Shown here: one piece after another, positions 37,686-47,851 of the stretch
Layout: every line of letters starts with the position of its first letter
Position numbering within the stretch: position 1 is the first letter of the stretch
Source of the DNA: Oscillospiraceae bacterium
GTDB lineage: Bacteria > Bacillota > Clostridia > Oscillospirales > Ruminococcaceae
Direction of reading: 5' to 3'
Length of the DNA stretch: 64,000 nucleotides
Assembly: GCA_022800935.1 (NCBI GenBank)
Contig: JAAWRH010000009.1
Span: forward strand, 1 to 64,000
Notes under the pieces: generated by a model
Told to the model about the DNA's origin: nothing
The model's input: the letters and a program-made list of their open reading frames with translations, nothing else
Databases searched by the model: none
Made by a program: the position numbers and the translations under genes

Positions 37686-38123
37686 GACGTGGGGATGTTC
37701 GCCCTCATCGTGAAACGCCGCATACCACCGAAACTGTTCCCAGGGGATTTTCATCTGCTCTGCCATCTCCATAGCATAGGAATTGAGCAGGGCTTTCCAG
37801 CTTTCGGCGTTGTCATAACCAAGTCTGGCCGCGTCTTCACGCTTCAGGGAGATGATGGGCGTCCACACATTTCCGGGATGCTCTGAGACTTCCTTTGCAA
37901 TCCTGGACAGCACCAGAGGTTCGTCCGAACCAGAAAACAGCCCGTGGGAGTGAGGACGGGTTGCCATGTAGTCCACATATTTTCCTTTCTGCTCAACCCT
38001 CTTGGATTCCTTTATCAGCTCCACCCCTTCCCTGGTGGCGATGTACCCCACATAGTTTTTCAGATGGACGGCCCGTTTTGCCCCTCCCTTGATGTATGGA
38101 CACTTCAAAATAAGCCTTGGCAT
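37686..38123 (-). CDS. MobP-type relaxase, 5' exon
   Basis: The N-terminal 146 residues of the relaxase that nicks oriT and pilots the single strand. The start MPRLILKCPYIKGG is typical of MobP-type relaxases on Firmicute ICEs. The end is FHDEGEHPHV, that is most of the metal-binding HxDE-HPHxH motif. The group II intron cuts exactly between the codons of V and the last H. Without splicing the protein ends three residues later and has no complete active site. The start codon directly follows the stop of the RHH gene. Confidence 0.9.
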
Positions 38124-38531
38124 TTAGTCCACCCCCTTCTGGTATCTCACCGCCTCCTGGAACGAAATGCTGCCGTTGGTCTTCTTAACCTCCCGGACAC
38201 ATCTGTTCCGCAGCTTTTCTATATCGCTTTCGCTGATATCCAACTCGGATGCCAGCACATTCATCATGATCGACACCTCCACTGCCAGCTTGAAGAGCAG
38301 GCGGGCGGTGCGGTTTTCCGAGTCCTGCACAATTCCTTTCAGTGTTGCCGCGAAAACCGGCGGCAGAAAATCCACGCTGTCCTTGGCGGAAATATGTCCC
38401 GCGTAAAAATGGATGGCCTTTTCAATAAACTCGTTCTGGCTCTGACAGTTGTCCCTGGGACACAAATCCTTCACCAGCTGTTGGGTTTCCGGTGATATCC
38501 GCAGGGCAAATTTTACTTTTTCTCTCGACAC
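38124..38531 (-). CDS. Ribbon-helix-helix mobilization protein (MobC-like)
   Basis: A 135-residue protein. The N-terminal VKFALRISPETQQLVKDLCPRDNCQSQNEFIEKAI forms a ribbon-helix-helix DNA-binding fold. Such proteins bind oriT and help the relaxase. The stop is adjacent to the relaxase start. The probable oriT lies directly upstream. Confidence 0.78.
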   Translation of the reverse strand: MSREKVKFALRISPETQQLVKDLCPRDNCQSQNEFIEKAIHFYAGHISAKDSVDFLPPVFAATLKGIVQDSENRTARLLFKLAVEVSIMMNVLASELDISESDIEKLRNRCVREVKKTNGSISFQEAVRYQKGVD

Positions 38532-38639
38532 TTAAAAATCCCTCCAATCGTCTCAAAAAGAGGCTTGATCCCCGTCTTGATTCCTCTAAAAATCCCGTCG
38601 TTATGGGAAAATCCGGTACAGGCAATCCCCGACCTGACC

Positions 38640-38840
38640 CCAGGAGGGGAAAAGTGACCCCCGCGAAGAACGTCCCCCGACCCGCATTGCGGGGCGATGT
38701 GAGCTGTGCGAGGGGGCCTGCGTGACCCCCGCACTTTATCCTGCTTGGAAATCCACCTCTCCGTTCCGCCTGGGTCACCCCGAAGAGGAGACCTTCCAAA
38801 GCTCCCCAAAACGCTCCCAAACGGGGGCGTTTCCAGGCTT
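38640..38840. other. Candidate origin of transfer (oriT)
   Basis: The 366 bases between the RHH gene and the 38898 gene are non-coding. They hold CCCGCA-T-TGCGGG, two direct repeats of GTGACCCCCGC (about 38654 and 38722) and an inverted copy near 38771. AAACGC and GCGTTT (38809-38832) form another repeat. Inverted repeats next to relaxase and RHH genes are the usual mark of oriT. The nick site cannot be named. Confidence 0.55.
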
Positions 38841-38897
38841 GTCTGGTTCTTTCCCGCACCCAGTCTGGAAAACTCCAACACGGCCCCAACAGGCGGG

Positions 38898-39287
38898 TCA
38901 CACGGGCTTGCTGTTCTTTCCCTTCAGCACCCGGAAACTGTTTTCCGTATAGGAGAGGCCGTTTTCCCTTACCACGCGGTCAAGGACGGCGAGCATCTCC
39001 TCCTCTTCCAGCTTTACTTCATCCTCTGGGTTGTCGTAGCAAACCCACTCCGGCGCGTCCAGCCTGTCCCTGACCAAAACGTCGTAACCCAACCGCAGGC
39101 TGCCGTTCAAGCGAAACAGCACCGCGCTGATCTTCACATACCCTGCTGTCAGCGCCGCCGCTTCTCGCTCGAAAAAATCCTCCGGCGCTTGTCTTTTCAG
39201 AACTTCTACTTCTTCTGCGTTCAAATATTGTTCAAATTTATAACGGCTTCCCAGAAGCCTTTGCAGCGTTTCTTTTTTCATCTTCAC
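38898..39287 (-). CDS. Hypothetical ICE protein
   Basis: A 129-residue acidic protein: a helical N-terminus (KETLQRLLGSRYKFEQYLNAEEVEVLKRQAP split over two helices) and a beta-rich centre with LGYDVLVRDRLDAPEWVCYD. No family is recognised with confidence. It overlaps the stop of the cyclotransferase gene by four bases and is part of that operon. Confidence 0.6.
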   Translation of the reverse strand: MKMKKETLQRLLGSRYKFEQYLNAEEVEVLKRQAPEDFFEREAAALTAGYVKISAVLFRLNGSLRLGYDVLVRDRLDAPEWVCYDNPEDEVKLEEEEMLAVLDRVVRENGLSYTENSFRVLKGKNSKPV

Positions 39288-39808
39288 AGCGTCATTCCCT
39301 CCCCCAGTTCAAACAAATCCATATCGTATTCCTCCTCCAGCCCGTAGATATCCATCTCAAAATACTCCCGGACGCTTTTCATAAGGGCGTTGTTAAGCGT
39401 TTCTTCATTTAAGCCGCAGTCCAGATACCCCTCCAGCACCGTCTGGTAATACCCCTTGGACGGCAGCCCGAAACCCATCTTCAAATCCATGACATATACC
39501 ATTGCGTCCACTGTTCCGCCGTCGGTCCGCACAGGGATATCCTGTTTAAAATAGTGGGTTGGAACACCCTCATATCTATCTAGGGAATGTTCATCCCTTG
39601 GGCCTATCTCCCACAGCGCCACCGGGACGCTGGAGCCCTCCTTTGGCGCTATGGTTGCATACGCGCCGGACGGCCTCCCCTTGAATTGGAGCTCATAGCC
39701 CTCTATCCAGCCGGTCGTATTCAGCTTGGCGTCCGGGCATCGGTATCTCATCTGCCGGAGGTTCAGGTTGCTTCCATACGCCGCGTACAGCTTTGTCTTC
39801 ATCTTCAT
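39284..39808 (-). CDS. Gamma-glutamylcyclotransferase-like (AIG2-like) protein
   Basis: A 174-residue protein with the family start YAAYGSNLNLRQM, a GYELQFKG segment and ALWEIGPRDEHSLDRYEGVP holding the acidic catalytic residue. Enzymes of this fold open gamma-glutamyl amides by cyclising glutamate. It is directly behind the amidoligase gene. Established work on the amidoligase superfamily describes such ligase-cyclotransferase pairs as a make-and-unmake system for gamma-glutamyl-type bonds. The substrate here is unknown. Confidence 0.82.
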   Translation of the reverse strand: MKMKTKLYAAYGSNLNLRQMRYRCPDAKLNTTGWIEGYELQFKGRPSGAYATIAPKEGSSVPVALWEIGPRDEHSLDRYEGVPTHYFKQDIPVRTDGGTVDAMVYVMDLKMGFGLPSKGYYQTVLEGYLDCGLNEETLNNALMKSVREYFEMDIYGLEEEYDMDLFELGEGMTL

Positions 39809-39821
39809 TCCTCATTTCTTT

Positions 39822-40838
39822 TCACATAGAGGGAGTAAATTCTATCCCATGCTCCTCCTGCTCTTCGGTTTCTTCCGGTTCAAATTCTTGGAGCAGCTCT
39901 TCCAAACTGGAAGACTGTTCCTGTCTAGCCCTTTCCGCCAGCCGCTGTCTCTGCTGCTCCGCCTGGGCCGGGTCCCTCCACGCTATGTTTCCCTCCAGGT
40001 TTGACAGCAGGTGATGTCGGGCCGTTTTGAATTCGTCCCCTATCATCCCCAGCCGCAGAAGCCAGGTGCGAAAGGTATATTTTTCATTGGGGGAGGCCGT
40101 CTTGATACGCTGGGCGCGTTTTTGAACCAGCGCCTGGTGGCTGATTGCCAAACATAGCTGGATGTACGCTTTCACCTTTCCCGCATGGAGGGTGGAGTTA
40201 AACAGGCGAAACTCAATCGTCCCCTTGGAGAAGACACTGTGCAGATTCAGGGCCTTGTACCGGGATTCGTCGTAGTGCTCGTGTCTGCTGCCCCTTCCGG
40301 CATACCAGATTCGTTCCAGCTCCTCCATAGATTTGGGCCGCTGGCTGTTGAGCCTGTCCAGAAAACCGGTGTCCGCCTTTCCGCAGTACCTTTCGCGGGC
40401 CACCTCCACGTCCAGCGCCTTGTACAGCAGGTCTTCCTTTGCCGCCATGATGTTCACAATGTTTCGCAGCGTTGCCGCCGTATGGCTGGCCGCATCCACA
40501 TGGACATGGATTCCGCAGGAGCTGTTAACTGTTGCGCCGGATGCCCTCAGCTTCCGCACAATCTCCTGGACTGTCTCTATGTCCCGGTATTGGCAGATGG
40601 GCGAGACCAGTTCCACCGCGTACTTCTGGTTCACACGTCCCGACGAAGCCTCCACGCGGATAGACGAATCCCTGACCACCTTCCATTGCCGGTTGTCATT
40701 GTCTCGAACAGAATAGGCATCATATGTACCTCCTATATACACTGCCTGGGTATGAAAATAACCGGCGATCACCTCGGCTGCCCGCGTCCTGGTGATCCCG
40801 GTCGTCTCTATCTCAATGCCAAAATTCTGGTTTCTCAT
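39822..40838 (-). CDS. Amidoligase family protein
   Basis: A 338-residue protein of the glutamine-synthetase-like amidoligase family (PF12224). NFGIEIETTGI at the start supplies the acidic metal ligands, and VELVSPICQYRD, CGIHVHVDAA and FSKGTIEFRLFNST are the other family blocks. It would form an amide bond using ATP. The last 60 residues are a charged extension ending in EEHGIEFTPSM, a tail that resembles those of the DUF4314 and ArdA-like proteins at the other end of the window. It overlaps the DUF6103 gene by four bases. Confidence 0.85.
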   Translation of the reverse strand: MRNQNFGIEIETTGITRTRAAEVIAGYFHTQAVYIGGTYDAYSVRDNDNRQWKVVRDSSIRVEASSGRVNQKYAVELVSPICQYRDIETVQEIVRKLRASGATVNSSCGIHVHVDAASHTAATLRNIVNIMAAKEDLLYKALDVEVARERYCGKADTGFLDRLNSQRPKSMEELERIWYAGRGSRHEHYDESRYKALNLHSVFSKGTIEFRLFNSTLHAGKVKAYIQLCLAISHQALVQKRAQRIKTASPNEKYTFRTWLLRLGMIGDEFKTARHHLLSNLEGNIAWRDPAQAEQQRQRLAERARQEQSSSLEELLQEFEPEETEEQEEHGIEFTPSM

Positions 40839-41098
40839 GCACCTTCACTTCCGTTAGTGCTATCGCCGGATTCAGAATGGTTCGGATTTCCCGGTCTTGC
40901 CCTCCTGGGGCGCTCCCTCGCCGGTGTTTCTTTTCTGCCCAGGTACTCCCGCACCGCCTCCGGCACCGTCTGCTCATACAAATTTTTCAATGCCTCGTCC
41001 ATTTTCCTCTGAACGCTGCTCCGCTCTTTGCGCAGGGCAAACTCCAGCGCTTCCAGCTTTTCCTCCCCAAACAGAAGGACGATCTCTGTTTTCTTCAT
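40835..41098 (-). CDS. DUF6103-like small protein
   Basis: An 87-residue protein: a short beta start (KTEIVLLFGEEKLEAL), then helices, and VPEAVREYLGRK, the pattern of DUF6103 proteins of Firmicute ICEs. The C-terminus is basic and disordered. The function is unknown. Confidence 0.6.
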   Translation of the reverse strand: MKKTEIVLLFGEEKLEALEFALRKERSSVQRKMDEALKNLYEQTVPEAVREYLGRKETPARERPRRARPGNPNHSESGDSTNGSEGA

Positions 41099-41113
41099 AA
41101 GCTTTTCCTCCCA

Positions 41114-41473
41114 TTAGAAAAAATAAATCTCTGCCTGCGGCTCCAGCTCCGGTTCCTCTCCTGAGAACAAATCCGGCTCCCCGAACCGTTCCATACACTC
41201 CCTTACCTGCTCGTCGGTCAAGGACACAAATTCTCCGCATCCATCGTCCCCCACAAGGAAAAACGGCCCGCAGACGATATCGAAATCGCCCAACCACCGG
41301 TTTGGCTCCATTCCGTTGAGTTTGCTTTCCTCGTTGCAGCACAGAACAATTCCATCGCCTATGTACACCGGCTGGAACAGCCCTCCGCCAACTTCCTTCT
41401 GAACATCCCTCAAAGTGTTTTCGATTTCCTTTTCATAGGGCCGCTCCCCAGGTTCCACTTTTAAAATGCGCAT
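41114..41473 (-). CDS. DUF3846 domain protein
   Basis: A 119-residue protein with the DUF3846 pattern: RILKVEPGERPYEKEIENTL, a VGGGLFQPVYIGDGIVLCCNEE block and FDIVCGPFFLVGDD. It is frequent on conjugative elements and of unknown function. It ends in an acidic-hydrophobic tail (ELEPQAEIYFF). Confidence 0.75.
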   Translation of the reverse strand: MRILKVEPGERPYEKEIENTLRDVQKEVGGGLFQPVYIGDGIVLCCNEESKLNGMEPNRWLGDFDIVCGPFFLVGDDGCGEFVSLTDEQVRECMERFGEPDLFSGEEPELEPQAEIYFF

Positions 41474-41494
41474 ACGTCTTTTCCTTTCTATCTC

Positions 41495-42601
41495 TCACAA
41501 ATAATTTCTCGGATTCTGCGGCACGCCGTCCTGGATTACCTCCCAATGCAGATGGGGGCCGGTACTTCTTCCTGTGCTTCCGCTTTTGGCAATCACATCC
41601 CCGTCTGTCACCGTCTGCCCCTCCGTCACTAAGATTTCGGAACAATGAGCATACATTGTTACCAATCCGCCGCCGTGGTCTATCGCCACATGGTAGCCAT
41701 AGCCGGTCTGCTTGTATCGGACAAATAACACCCTGCCGTCCTTGACCGCCCGGACGCCGGTTCCCAGCGGCACGCCCATGTCCAGTCCGGTGTGCCCTTC
41801 ACTCCCTGCGCCCGTTGGGTTCTGGCGGTATCCGAATTCAGACGTCACCCGCTGGCTCCATCCTCCTTCCAGCGGGCTGACGAATCCGGCGGCAGACGGT
41901 GTCACATCTGAGTCCTTTGTCATTTCTTTAATCAGGTCATGGGTCCCGTTCCCTCCCTCCAGCGGCATATCCGCGCTGACATCGAAGTTGTTGTACATGA
42001 CCCGAAGGTAGATTTCCGTGATATTGGCCTTGTCATCGGATGCCACCTCCCGTCCCGCATACTCTCCTACATTCTCATAAATGGTTGGCAGGTCTGTTAC
42101 CGGCACAGCCGCTGTATAGATTTCATCTATCTCGTGTTCTTCCCCCTCCTCGTCTACCCGGATTACCGTCCGCGTCCGCTGCTCGTACTCCACAAAGCAC
42201 TCCACAAATTCCTTTGCCGCCGCCGAACGCAGCCGCAGATGGTCCGCCCCAAAATAGAGGGCGTAAAAAACAGCCTTGATCCTCGTGGAATCCAGGCTGT
42301 CCTCATCCTCCATTTTTAATTCTACCTCTGCAATCGCCCGGTCCAGAGAAGAAAAGCAGGAGCGCATTTCGGTGATGTACTCCCGGTATTCCGCTGGCAT
42401 ACTGGCGGGAATTACTCCGCCGTTGAAGGTCAGGTTCACAGCGGCGTTATTGTGTTTGGCTGTGCCGTAGAGCATAGAACAAATTACCGCTGCAATTAAA
42501 ATAATAGGAACAGCGATGGATGCAATTACGATTCCTATTCCTTTCCACGTCCGTTTATCAGACGCAAGGGCTATGGCCGCCTTAATTGCCGCAGCTGTCA
42601 T
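41495..42601 (-). CDS. M23 peptidase, transfer-associated cell wall hydrolase
   Basis: A 368-residue membrane-anchored protein. One membrane span is at 21-43, a helical region at 70-230, and an M23 (LytM) endopeptidase domain at 240-368, with the zinc ligands in GHTGLDMG and HLHWE. It would open peptidoglycan for the conjugation channel, the job of VirB1. Many related ICE proteins also carry a lysozyme-like domain; that domain is not obvious here. It overlaps the VirB4 stop by four bases. Confidence 0.88.
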   Translation of the reverse strand: MTAAAIKAAIALASDKRTWKGIGIVIASIAVPIILIAAVICSMLYGTAKHNNAAVNLTFNGGVIPASMPAEYREYITEMRSCFSSLDRAIAEVELKMEDEDSLDSTRIKAVFYALYFGADHLRLRSAAAKEFVECFVEYEQRTRTVIRVDEEGEEHEIDEIYTAAVPVTDLPTIYENVGEYAGREVASDDKANITEIYLRVMYNNFDVSADMPLEGGNGTHDLIKEMTKDSDVTPSAAGFVSPLEGGWSQRVTSEFGYRQNPTGAGSEGHTGLDMGVPLGTGVRAVKDGRVLFVRYKQTGYGYHVAIDHGGGLVTMYAHCSEILVTEGQTVTDGDVIAKSGSTGRSTGPHLHWEVIQDGVPQNPRNYL

Positions 42602-43127
42602 CTTCCACCGCCTTTCCCGTACAGTTCCAGCTTATGCTCCGGCGTTTTTACGACCAGGTTGTACCGCTCCGCCCCGCATTTGTAGAGACAGGAACCGGTC
42701 TGGCAGGCGAGGATCAGCCGGTATTCCGTTTCCTCCAGCTGGAGCGCGTCCATGTAATCCCGTTTGTCTATGGTTCCGGGGTGGAACAGAAAGTGGTGGG
42801 TGGGGATGGAAAACAGCGGCTTGGTCATCTCCGCCACATCCGGCAGGAGGAAGTCGGAGATGTTCTGGCTGGCCAGCACAATCATGCTGTTTCTCTTTCT
42901 CACGCGCTTCATGGCGTTGCGAATGTAAGAGACTGCCATAGGATTGGAGAGGAACACATGGAGCTCCTCAAAGATTCCCGCCGTGTTCCCACCGGAGATC
43001 AGGGCATGGCTGATGTAGGACAGGATATTGAACAGCATGGCGTCCTTGAAGTTTTTCCCGCTTTCCATCATGTCCTTGACCCCGAAAGTGACAAACCGGC
43101 TGGCGTCCACGTTGGTATGGCCGCTGA
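42598..43127 (-). CDS. virB4: VirB4-type ATPase, 3' exon
   Basis: The second exon of the VirB4 gene; the first is 45949-47851. The protein resumes at FSGHTNVDASRFVTFGVKDM and includes the Walker B-like region (TAGIFEELHVFL) and the late VLASQNISDFL motif. The joined frame gives 810 residues. A start at 43173 seen in a simple ORF search lies inside the intron and is not real. Confidence 0.9.
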
Positions 43128-45948
43128 ATAGTGATAGGTAAGCCTCCGATACTATCTCAGGCTTTTCCCCCACTTCACACCGTGCATGCGACTTTCACCG
43201 CACACGGCGTTCCATCGATTACAGATTTCTTTTATCTATCCAATCTACCTTAGAGAATTTTGGGGTTTACTGATTTTGCCTATCTGTGTTGAGAATTTGC
43301 GGACATCCAGCTTTCTTTCTAAACTCATTGAGCTTTTTAAGCTGGCCTTCATCTAAGTTCAGGAGTTTCAAGTACAGGCTGATTGTTTCCTCACTCGTGG
43401 CGTGGATGAGCCTGTGGACCGGTGTAAGCACCAGCCTCAGGTTGGCGTATTCATCGCCGCCTCCATTAGCTTTTGGCTTCTTGTGGTGGCAATGAATATC
43501 GTCAAGAGATTGGAACTCTCTGCCTGTAACAGCGCATTTTCCCCATTGAGCAGAAAATAATGATATACGGTTATCCGCATACTCTGCGCTCCTGTTGTAG
43601 AGCGGCTGGCGCATCAGCGCTGACAGAAGACTTACATTTATCCGTAGATTATTGTGGAGACCTTTCCTGCCTTCTGCCGTATAACAACAGATTGACCGCT
43701 TTTTGAACATGGGGTTTCTGCACTGAACATAACCGATAGGGTAGATAGGTTCACCACTGCCTCGCACCCAGCGTAGCATTTTAGACTTGCCGTATCTTTG
43801 CTCCTCGACTTTTGTGAGCGCTCGTCCCGTTCTTTCGGCCTTGGACAGTTTACCTCCTTTTCTGGTTTTTGCAAACTCCTTCACTAAGCGTCCGCCCTTC
43901 TGACCTCTGAGACGGGATGTAAGCGCTGTCATTACCTTCCTGTTAAGGGAATCACAGTCGATATTTACATCGGTAGCTATGCGATAGTAGTTTTGAATGC
44001 CCATAACCATGGAGTTGTAAAGCCTGACTTCATCACGCTCACGCCTTCCTTTGGCTGGCTTCGCTATCGCTTTTGCCTGCTCTGTCAGTTTCTGGCGTAA
44101 CTGTTCCATTTTCTTATCACAGATATGCGATTTGACTACGCATTTTTGACCTTTCTTATGTACTTTGATTTTGAAACCGAGGAACTCGGAATACCTGCGC
44201 TTTATGTTGACAACTCTTGTTTTCTCCGGGGACACTTCCAGCCTTAACCTTTCAGACAGCCACTGCATTACTGCAATTTTTGTCTTTTCAGCATCGGTCT
44301 TGGTGCGGCAGAAGATGCGAAAGTCATCAGCATAGCGGACAATAAACATCTCTTTGAGCCGGGTCTTTTTCATAGCTCTGTATCCATGTGAGAAATCTTC
44401 CCTTGCTTCTTCCCTAACCCTGGTATACTTCTTTGCCACCGGGTTGGATTGCCATTGGCTTTCCACCCAATGGTCAAGCTCATTGAGCACAATGTTGGCA
44501 AGAAGAGGTGAAATGATTCCCCCTTGGGGTGTACCCTTTTCAGGGCGGATAGTTCTTCCATCGGGCATCCTTATAGGGGCCTTTAGAATTTGCTTCAACA
44601 CCCACAGGAGATGTTTGTCTCGGATACCCATTGCCCAAACCTGCCTTATTAGTTTGGAGTGGTCGACATTATCAAAGAAACCTTTCACATCGAACTCCAC
44701 TATGTAGTGCAGGTGGCTCAATTGCATAAGTTTGTAGGTTGCCGCAATTGCGTGTTCCACACTCCGTTGTGGTCTAAATCCATAACTGTTGTCACTGAAT
44801 TTAGCCTCGCAGATTGGTTCCATGACCTGCTTGATACACTGCTGTATCAGTCTGTCCCAGATACAGGGAATTCCCAGCGGTCTGGTAGAGCCGTCAGGTT
44901 TTGGGATTTCTTTTCTTCGCACAGGTTTTGGTCGGTAGCCATGCTTTGTGCCTTGGACGATAAAGCAAACCTTTTCCACCACCTCATCCGGCGATAACCG
45001 CCCAATGTCTTTGATAGTGAGTCGGTCTGTGCCAGCGGTATTACTTCCTGTATTGGTCTTAATGTTCCGGTATGCCAGCAGGATATTTTCTCGTGAGAGA
45101 ATCAGTCCTATCAGGTCAATGAATTTTTCTCCCGCCTTACTTCTGGCATACAGGTCGTCAAAGACTTTCTGCATTTCGTAATACTCTGCATAACGCAAGT
45201 CATCAACACTCAGCATTTTTGTTGCTTTTTCTCTTGGCATAAGGCATCACTCCCTTCATTTCTGACTTGAGTGACCCTTTTGGTCTTACTCGCAATCCTT
45301 ATGCGATTGGATGATTTTGATAATCTGTAATCGACTTGAGGCCATTCCTCCTTCTCCCATTACAGGAGCTATCAACGGTTCGACCTCTGCTTTTCAGCAC
45401 TGATTCAGCGGCTTATATGTTTCGACCGCTTATACCCATTTGAGAGTACTCAGTACCTTTCCTCGTTCCGATAGCCCTATCTTTGCATATGCCCTTAGGT
45501 TTCTGCTTTGAGCCTGCCAGCTTGGATGCGCCTGTAAACGCATCATGGTTTTTCATAAATTCTATTTTTACTCAACCACACTGGCTGCGATTTCTCACAT
45601 GCGCACATTTCTATGCGCCCGCCATTTAGACCCGTACATTCGCAGATTTGTCAGTTCTCTTGGACATTCTGACCATAGGCATTTTATAGACCCCCGGCCT
45701 GTAGGTGACACCATCCACCTCTGGACAGCTTTCGTTGTGTTGTTTTGTCAACCACATTACGGTCGCTCTCAGCCGACTTCACCGAGCTCCAGACCCTTAG
45801 AGTTTCCCCATATAGAGCCTGTCGGAGTATCAGAGCAGGCGTTTCTGGGCGTTACCCCTTCATTCCACCTGTCAGGCTATCAGTTCTCCTGACAAAAGAT
45901 TCGCTCTTTTATTAGTGCCTGACCTTTTCAGTCAGGAACGAGTCGCAC
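43128..45948 (-). mobile_element. Group II intron in the virB4 gene
   Basis: A 2,821-base intron. The 5' end GTGCGAC is at 45948 and the 3' end AT is at 43128. A domain V hairpin with GCCGTGTGCGGTGAAAG lies near 43190-43230. EBS1 at 45558-45563 pairs with the last six exon bases AGTTTT, with two G-U pairs. The flanking codons join as T|TC (Phe), giving an uninterrupted VirB4. It is the close relative of the intron in the methylase gene. Confidence 0.93.
43267..45240 (-). CDS. ltrA: Group II intron reverse transcriptase/maturase
   Basis: A 657-residue intron-encoded protein. RT motifs include GTPQGGIISPLL (about 237) and the active site VRYADDFRIF (about 300). A thumb/X domain follows (about 400-480). 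The C-terminus has an HNH endonuclease (CAVTGREF and HCHHKKPKANGGGDEYANL). It appears intact. The copy at base 1-1131 is its near twin but has a changed motif 4. Confidence 0.93.
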   Translation of the reverse strand: MPREKATKMLSVDDLRYAEYYEMQKVFDDLYARSKAGEKFIDLIGLILSRENILLAYRNIKTNTGSNTAGTDRLTIKDIGRLSPDEVVEKVCFIVQGTKHGYRPKPVRRKEIPKPDGSTRPLGIPCIWDRLIQQCIKQVMEPICEAKFSDNSYGFRPQRSVEHAIAATYKLMQLSHLHYIVEFDVKGFFDNVDHSKLIRQVWAMGIRDKHLLWVLKQILKAPIRMPDGRTIRPEKGTPQGGIISPLLANIVLNELDHWVESQWQSNPVAKKYTRVREEAREDFSHGYRAMKKTRLKEMFIVRYADDFRIFCRTKTDAEKTKIAVMQWLSERLRLEVSPEKTRVVNIKRRYSEFLGFKIKVHKKGQKCVVKSHICDKKMEQLRQKLTEQAKAIAKPAKGRRERDEVRLYNSMVMGIQNYYRIATDVNIDCDSLNRKVMTALTSRLRGQKGGRLVKEFAKTRKGGKLSKAERTGRALTKVEEQRYGKSKMLRWVRGSGEPIYPIGYVQCRNPMFKKRSICCYTAEGRKGLHNNLRINVSLLSALMRQPLYNRSAEYADNRISLFSAQWGKCAVTGREFQSLDDIHCHHKKPKANGGGDEYANLRLVLTPVHRLIHATSEETISLYLKLLNLDEGQLKKLNEFRKKAGCPQILNTDRQNQ

Positions 45949-47851
45949 AAAACTTGGAATCTGCCCCCACGCACATGGAGTGCAGCCCCAGGCAGGCGGA
46001 GCGCAGCAGCTCCGGCGTGTACAGTTCATTTCTTCCCTCTGTCAATACCCGCTGGTATTCCTGTTCCATAAGCTGGTATAAATCAGAGAGGATGGGGTAG
46101 TCTGTAGGTTTCTTCCTGCCAAAATCGGTATCGTCCCCTATGTTCCACTTCCGGTACAGCCTGCCCAGCATAATCTCTATGGTATCGATCTGGGCCTCAT
46201 CAAAGGGCTTATAGCTGCGGAAAAAATCCCGCAGGAAGGAGATGTGCTGGGAGAGAAGGGAGGTTTCCCGAAAGGCCGCGGGCGCGTCTAAATTTGACGA
46301 ATCCTCGTCTGGCTGCTCCTCGTTGGAGGTCCACATTCTCGGCTCCAGCACATTGATGAGATGTTCCCCGCTGGTCAGGTCTAAATAGGCTCCGCCCAGC
46401 TGCCGGGTTATGTCGCTATATTCACTTTCGGGGTCTAGCAGCGTGACTTTCTTGCCACTTTCCAGGATATTGCAGAGCAGCAATTTAAGCAGATAGCTTT
46501 TCCCCTTGCCGGAGCTGCCCAGGATCAGGGTGTTGGCGTTTGACTTATCTGCTGCCCTCCGGTCAAGGTCGGTGATAATAGAGGAGCCGTATTTATCGTA
46601 ACCGATGTAGAACCCCTGGGGGTCGGTCTTGCCGGTATAGGCGAAGGGAAACAAATTTGCCACACTGGAGGCCGGGAGCATCCTCTCAAACTGTTCCCCG
46701 AAGGAATTCCACCCGCTGGGCATCACCGAAAGAAAACCCTCCTGCTGGCACAGGTGCAGCTTGTCCACGCTGATTTTTGCCCGTCCCAGCTCGGTTTCCA
46801 CGCCGTCCCGAAGCTCTGTAAACTCCTGTTCCGTCCGGGCGATCAGCTCGATATAGACCGCTGTGTGGAAGAACGGCTCCCTTTGACGGTGGGCGGTCCT
46901 TATCATGGACGAAACATCCTCCAGATTGCTTTGGGCTTCCACCGCCTCACGGATGTCAGTGCTTCCTCCACGGAAGCGGTTGGCCTTATCCGCCGCCTGT
47001 AAGATTTTCCGTTCCTCCCCTGGTGTCACTAACCTTGTGTAAATGTGCAGCGTCACTCCCGCCCGTTCCCCAAGCCTTTGCAGGATTGCCTGTTCCTCTG
47101 TGGATGTCGGATACCCCCTGACTGCCCACACGCACCGCCAGGTGTCCCCGACCAGGTACCGGTCAACCTCAAACTTGACCGCTGCCGGAGCAATCAGGTC
47201 GAGAAAGGTCTGCAAAACCTGAGCTTCCTCCATGACGCTGGCCGCTTTGTAATCGCTTTTCCCGCCCTTGAGCAGCCATCTCTGGCCGTCGAAATCATCG
47301 TATCCTTCGCTGATCACGTCCCCGGAAAAGTACACCGCCAGGATGCGTTTCAGGTCGTCCCGTCCGGCTCGCTGGACGGTGAACTGCTGCTCCCGGATCA
47401 GCTTTTCCAGCCGGGACAGGTAGGGATATATTTCCCGTTCCCCTATGTTTTTGGGCCGCACGATGAGCATGAATTCCCTGGCCGTCGCCGTCCGGCTTTG
47501 AATCTCGTCCAGGTGGCCCATATCCCCTCGCAGCAAAACACGGATTGGCTCCGACTCCTCCTGCTCCAGCCGGGAGGCCAGGTATCTCTTGTTGTGCTCA
47601 AAGCTCTCCCGCGAGTTGAGGCACAGCAGCTCCACCTCCGCGAACCCCTTCAGCACATTCATGAGGGCGTTGACCCTTGCTTTTAAGCTTTCCCTGGACA
47701 GCACCGACACATTGGTGGGCTGGATGAGGAAGAAGACGATCTCCTCGCCGTGCAGAGGGATGAGGCTGTGTTCCGTGATGGATTTTACGTTCATGAGATT
47801 TCGCGTGGTCTTTTTGGTTTTATTTCTTCTGCTTTTTCTTTGCCTTTTCAT
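45949..47851 (-). CDS. virB4: VirB4-type ATPase, 5' exon
   Basis: The first 634 residues of the energising ATPase of the conjugation channel. The N-terminus is basic, then GEEIVFFLIQPTNVSVLS, which is typical of TraE/VirB4 of Firmicute ICEs. Walker A is GSSGKGKS at about 442-449. The exon ends in GADSKF plus one base, between the Walker A and Walker B regions. Unspliced translation would stop five codons later. It starts at ATG behind GGGGGTGAAAG and overlaps PrgI by 32 bases. Confidence 0.92.

Noticed and set aside
43128..43173. Apparent start of the VirB4 C-terminal frame at 43173
   Set aside because: These codons lie inside the group II intron; the exon joins at 43127.
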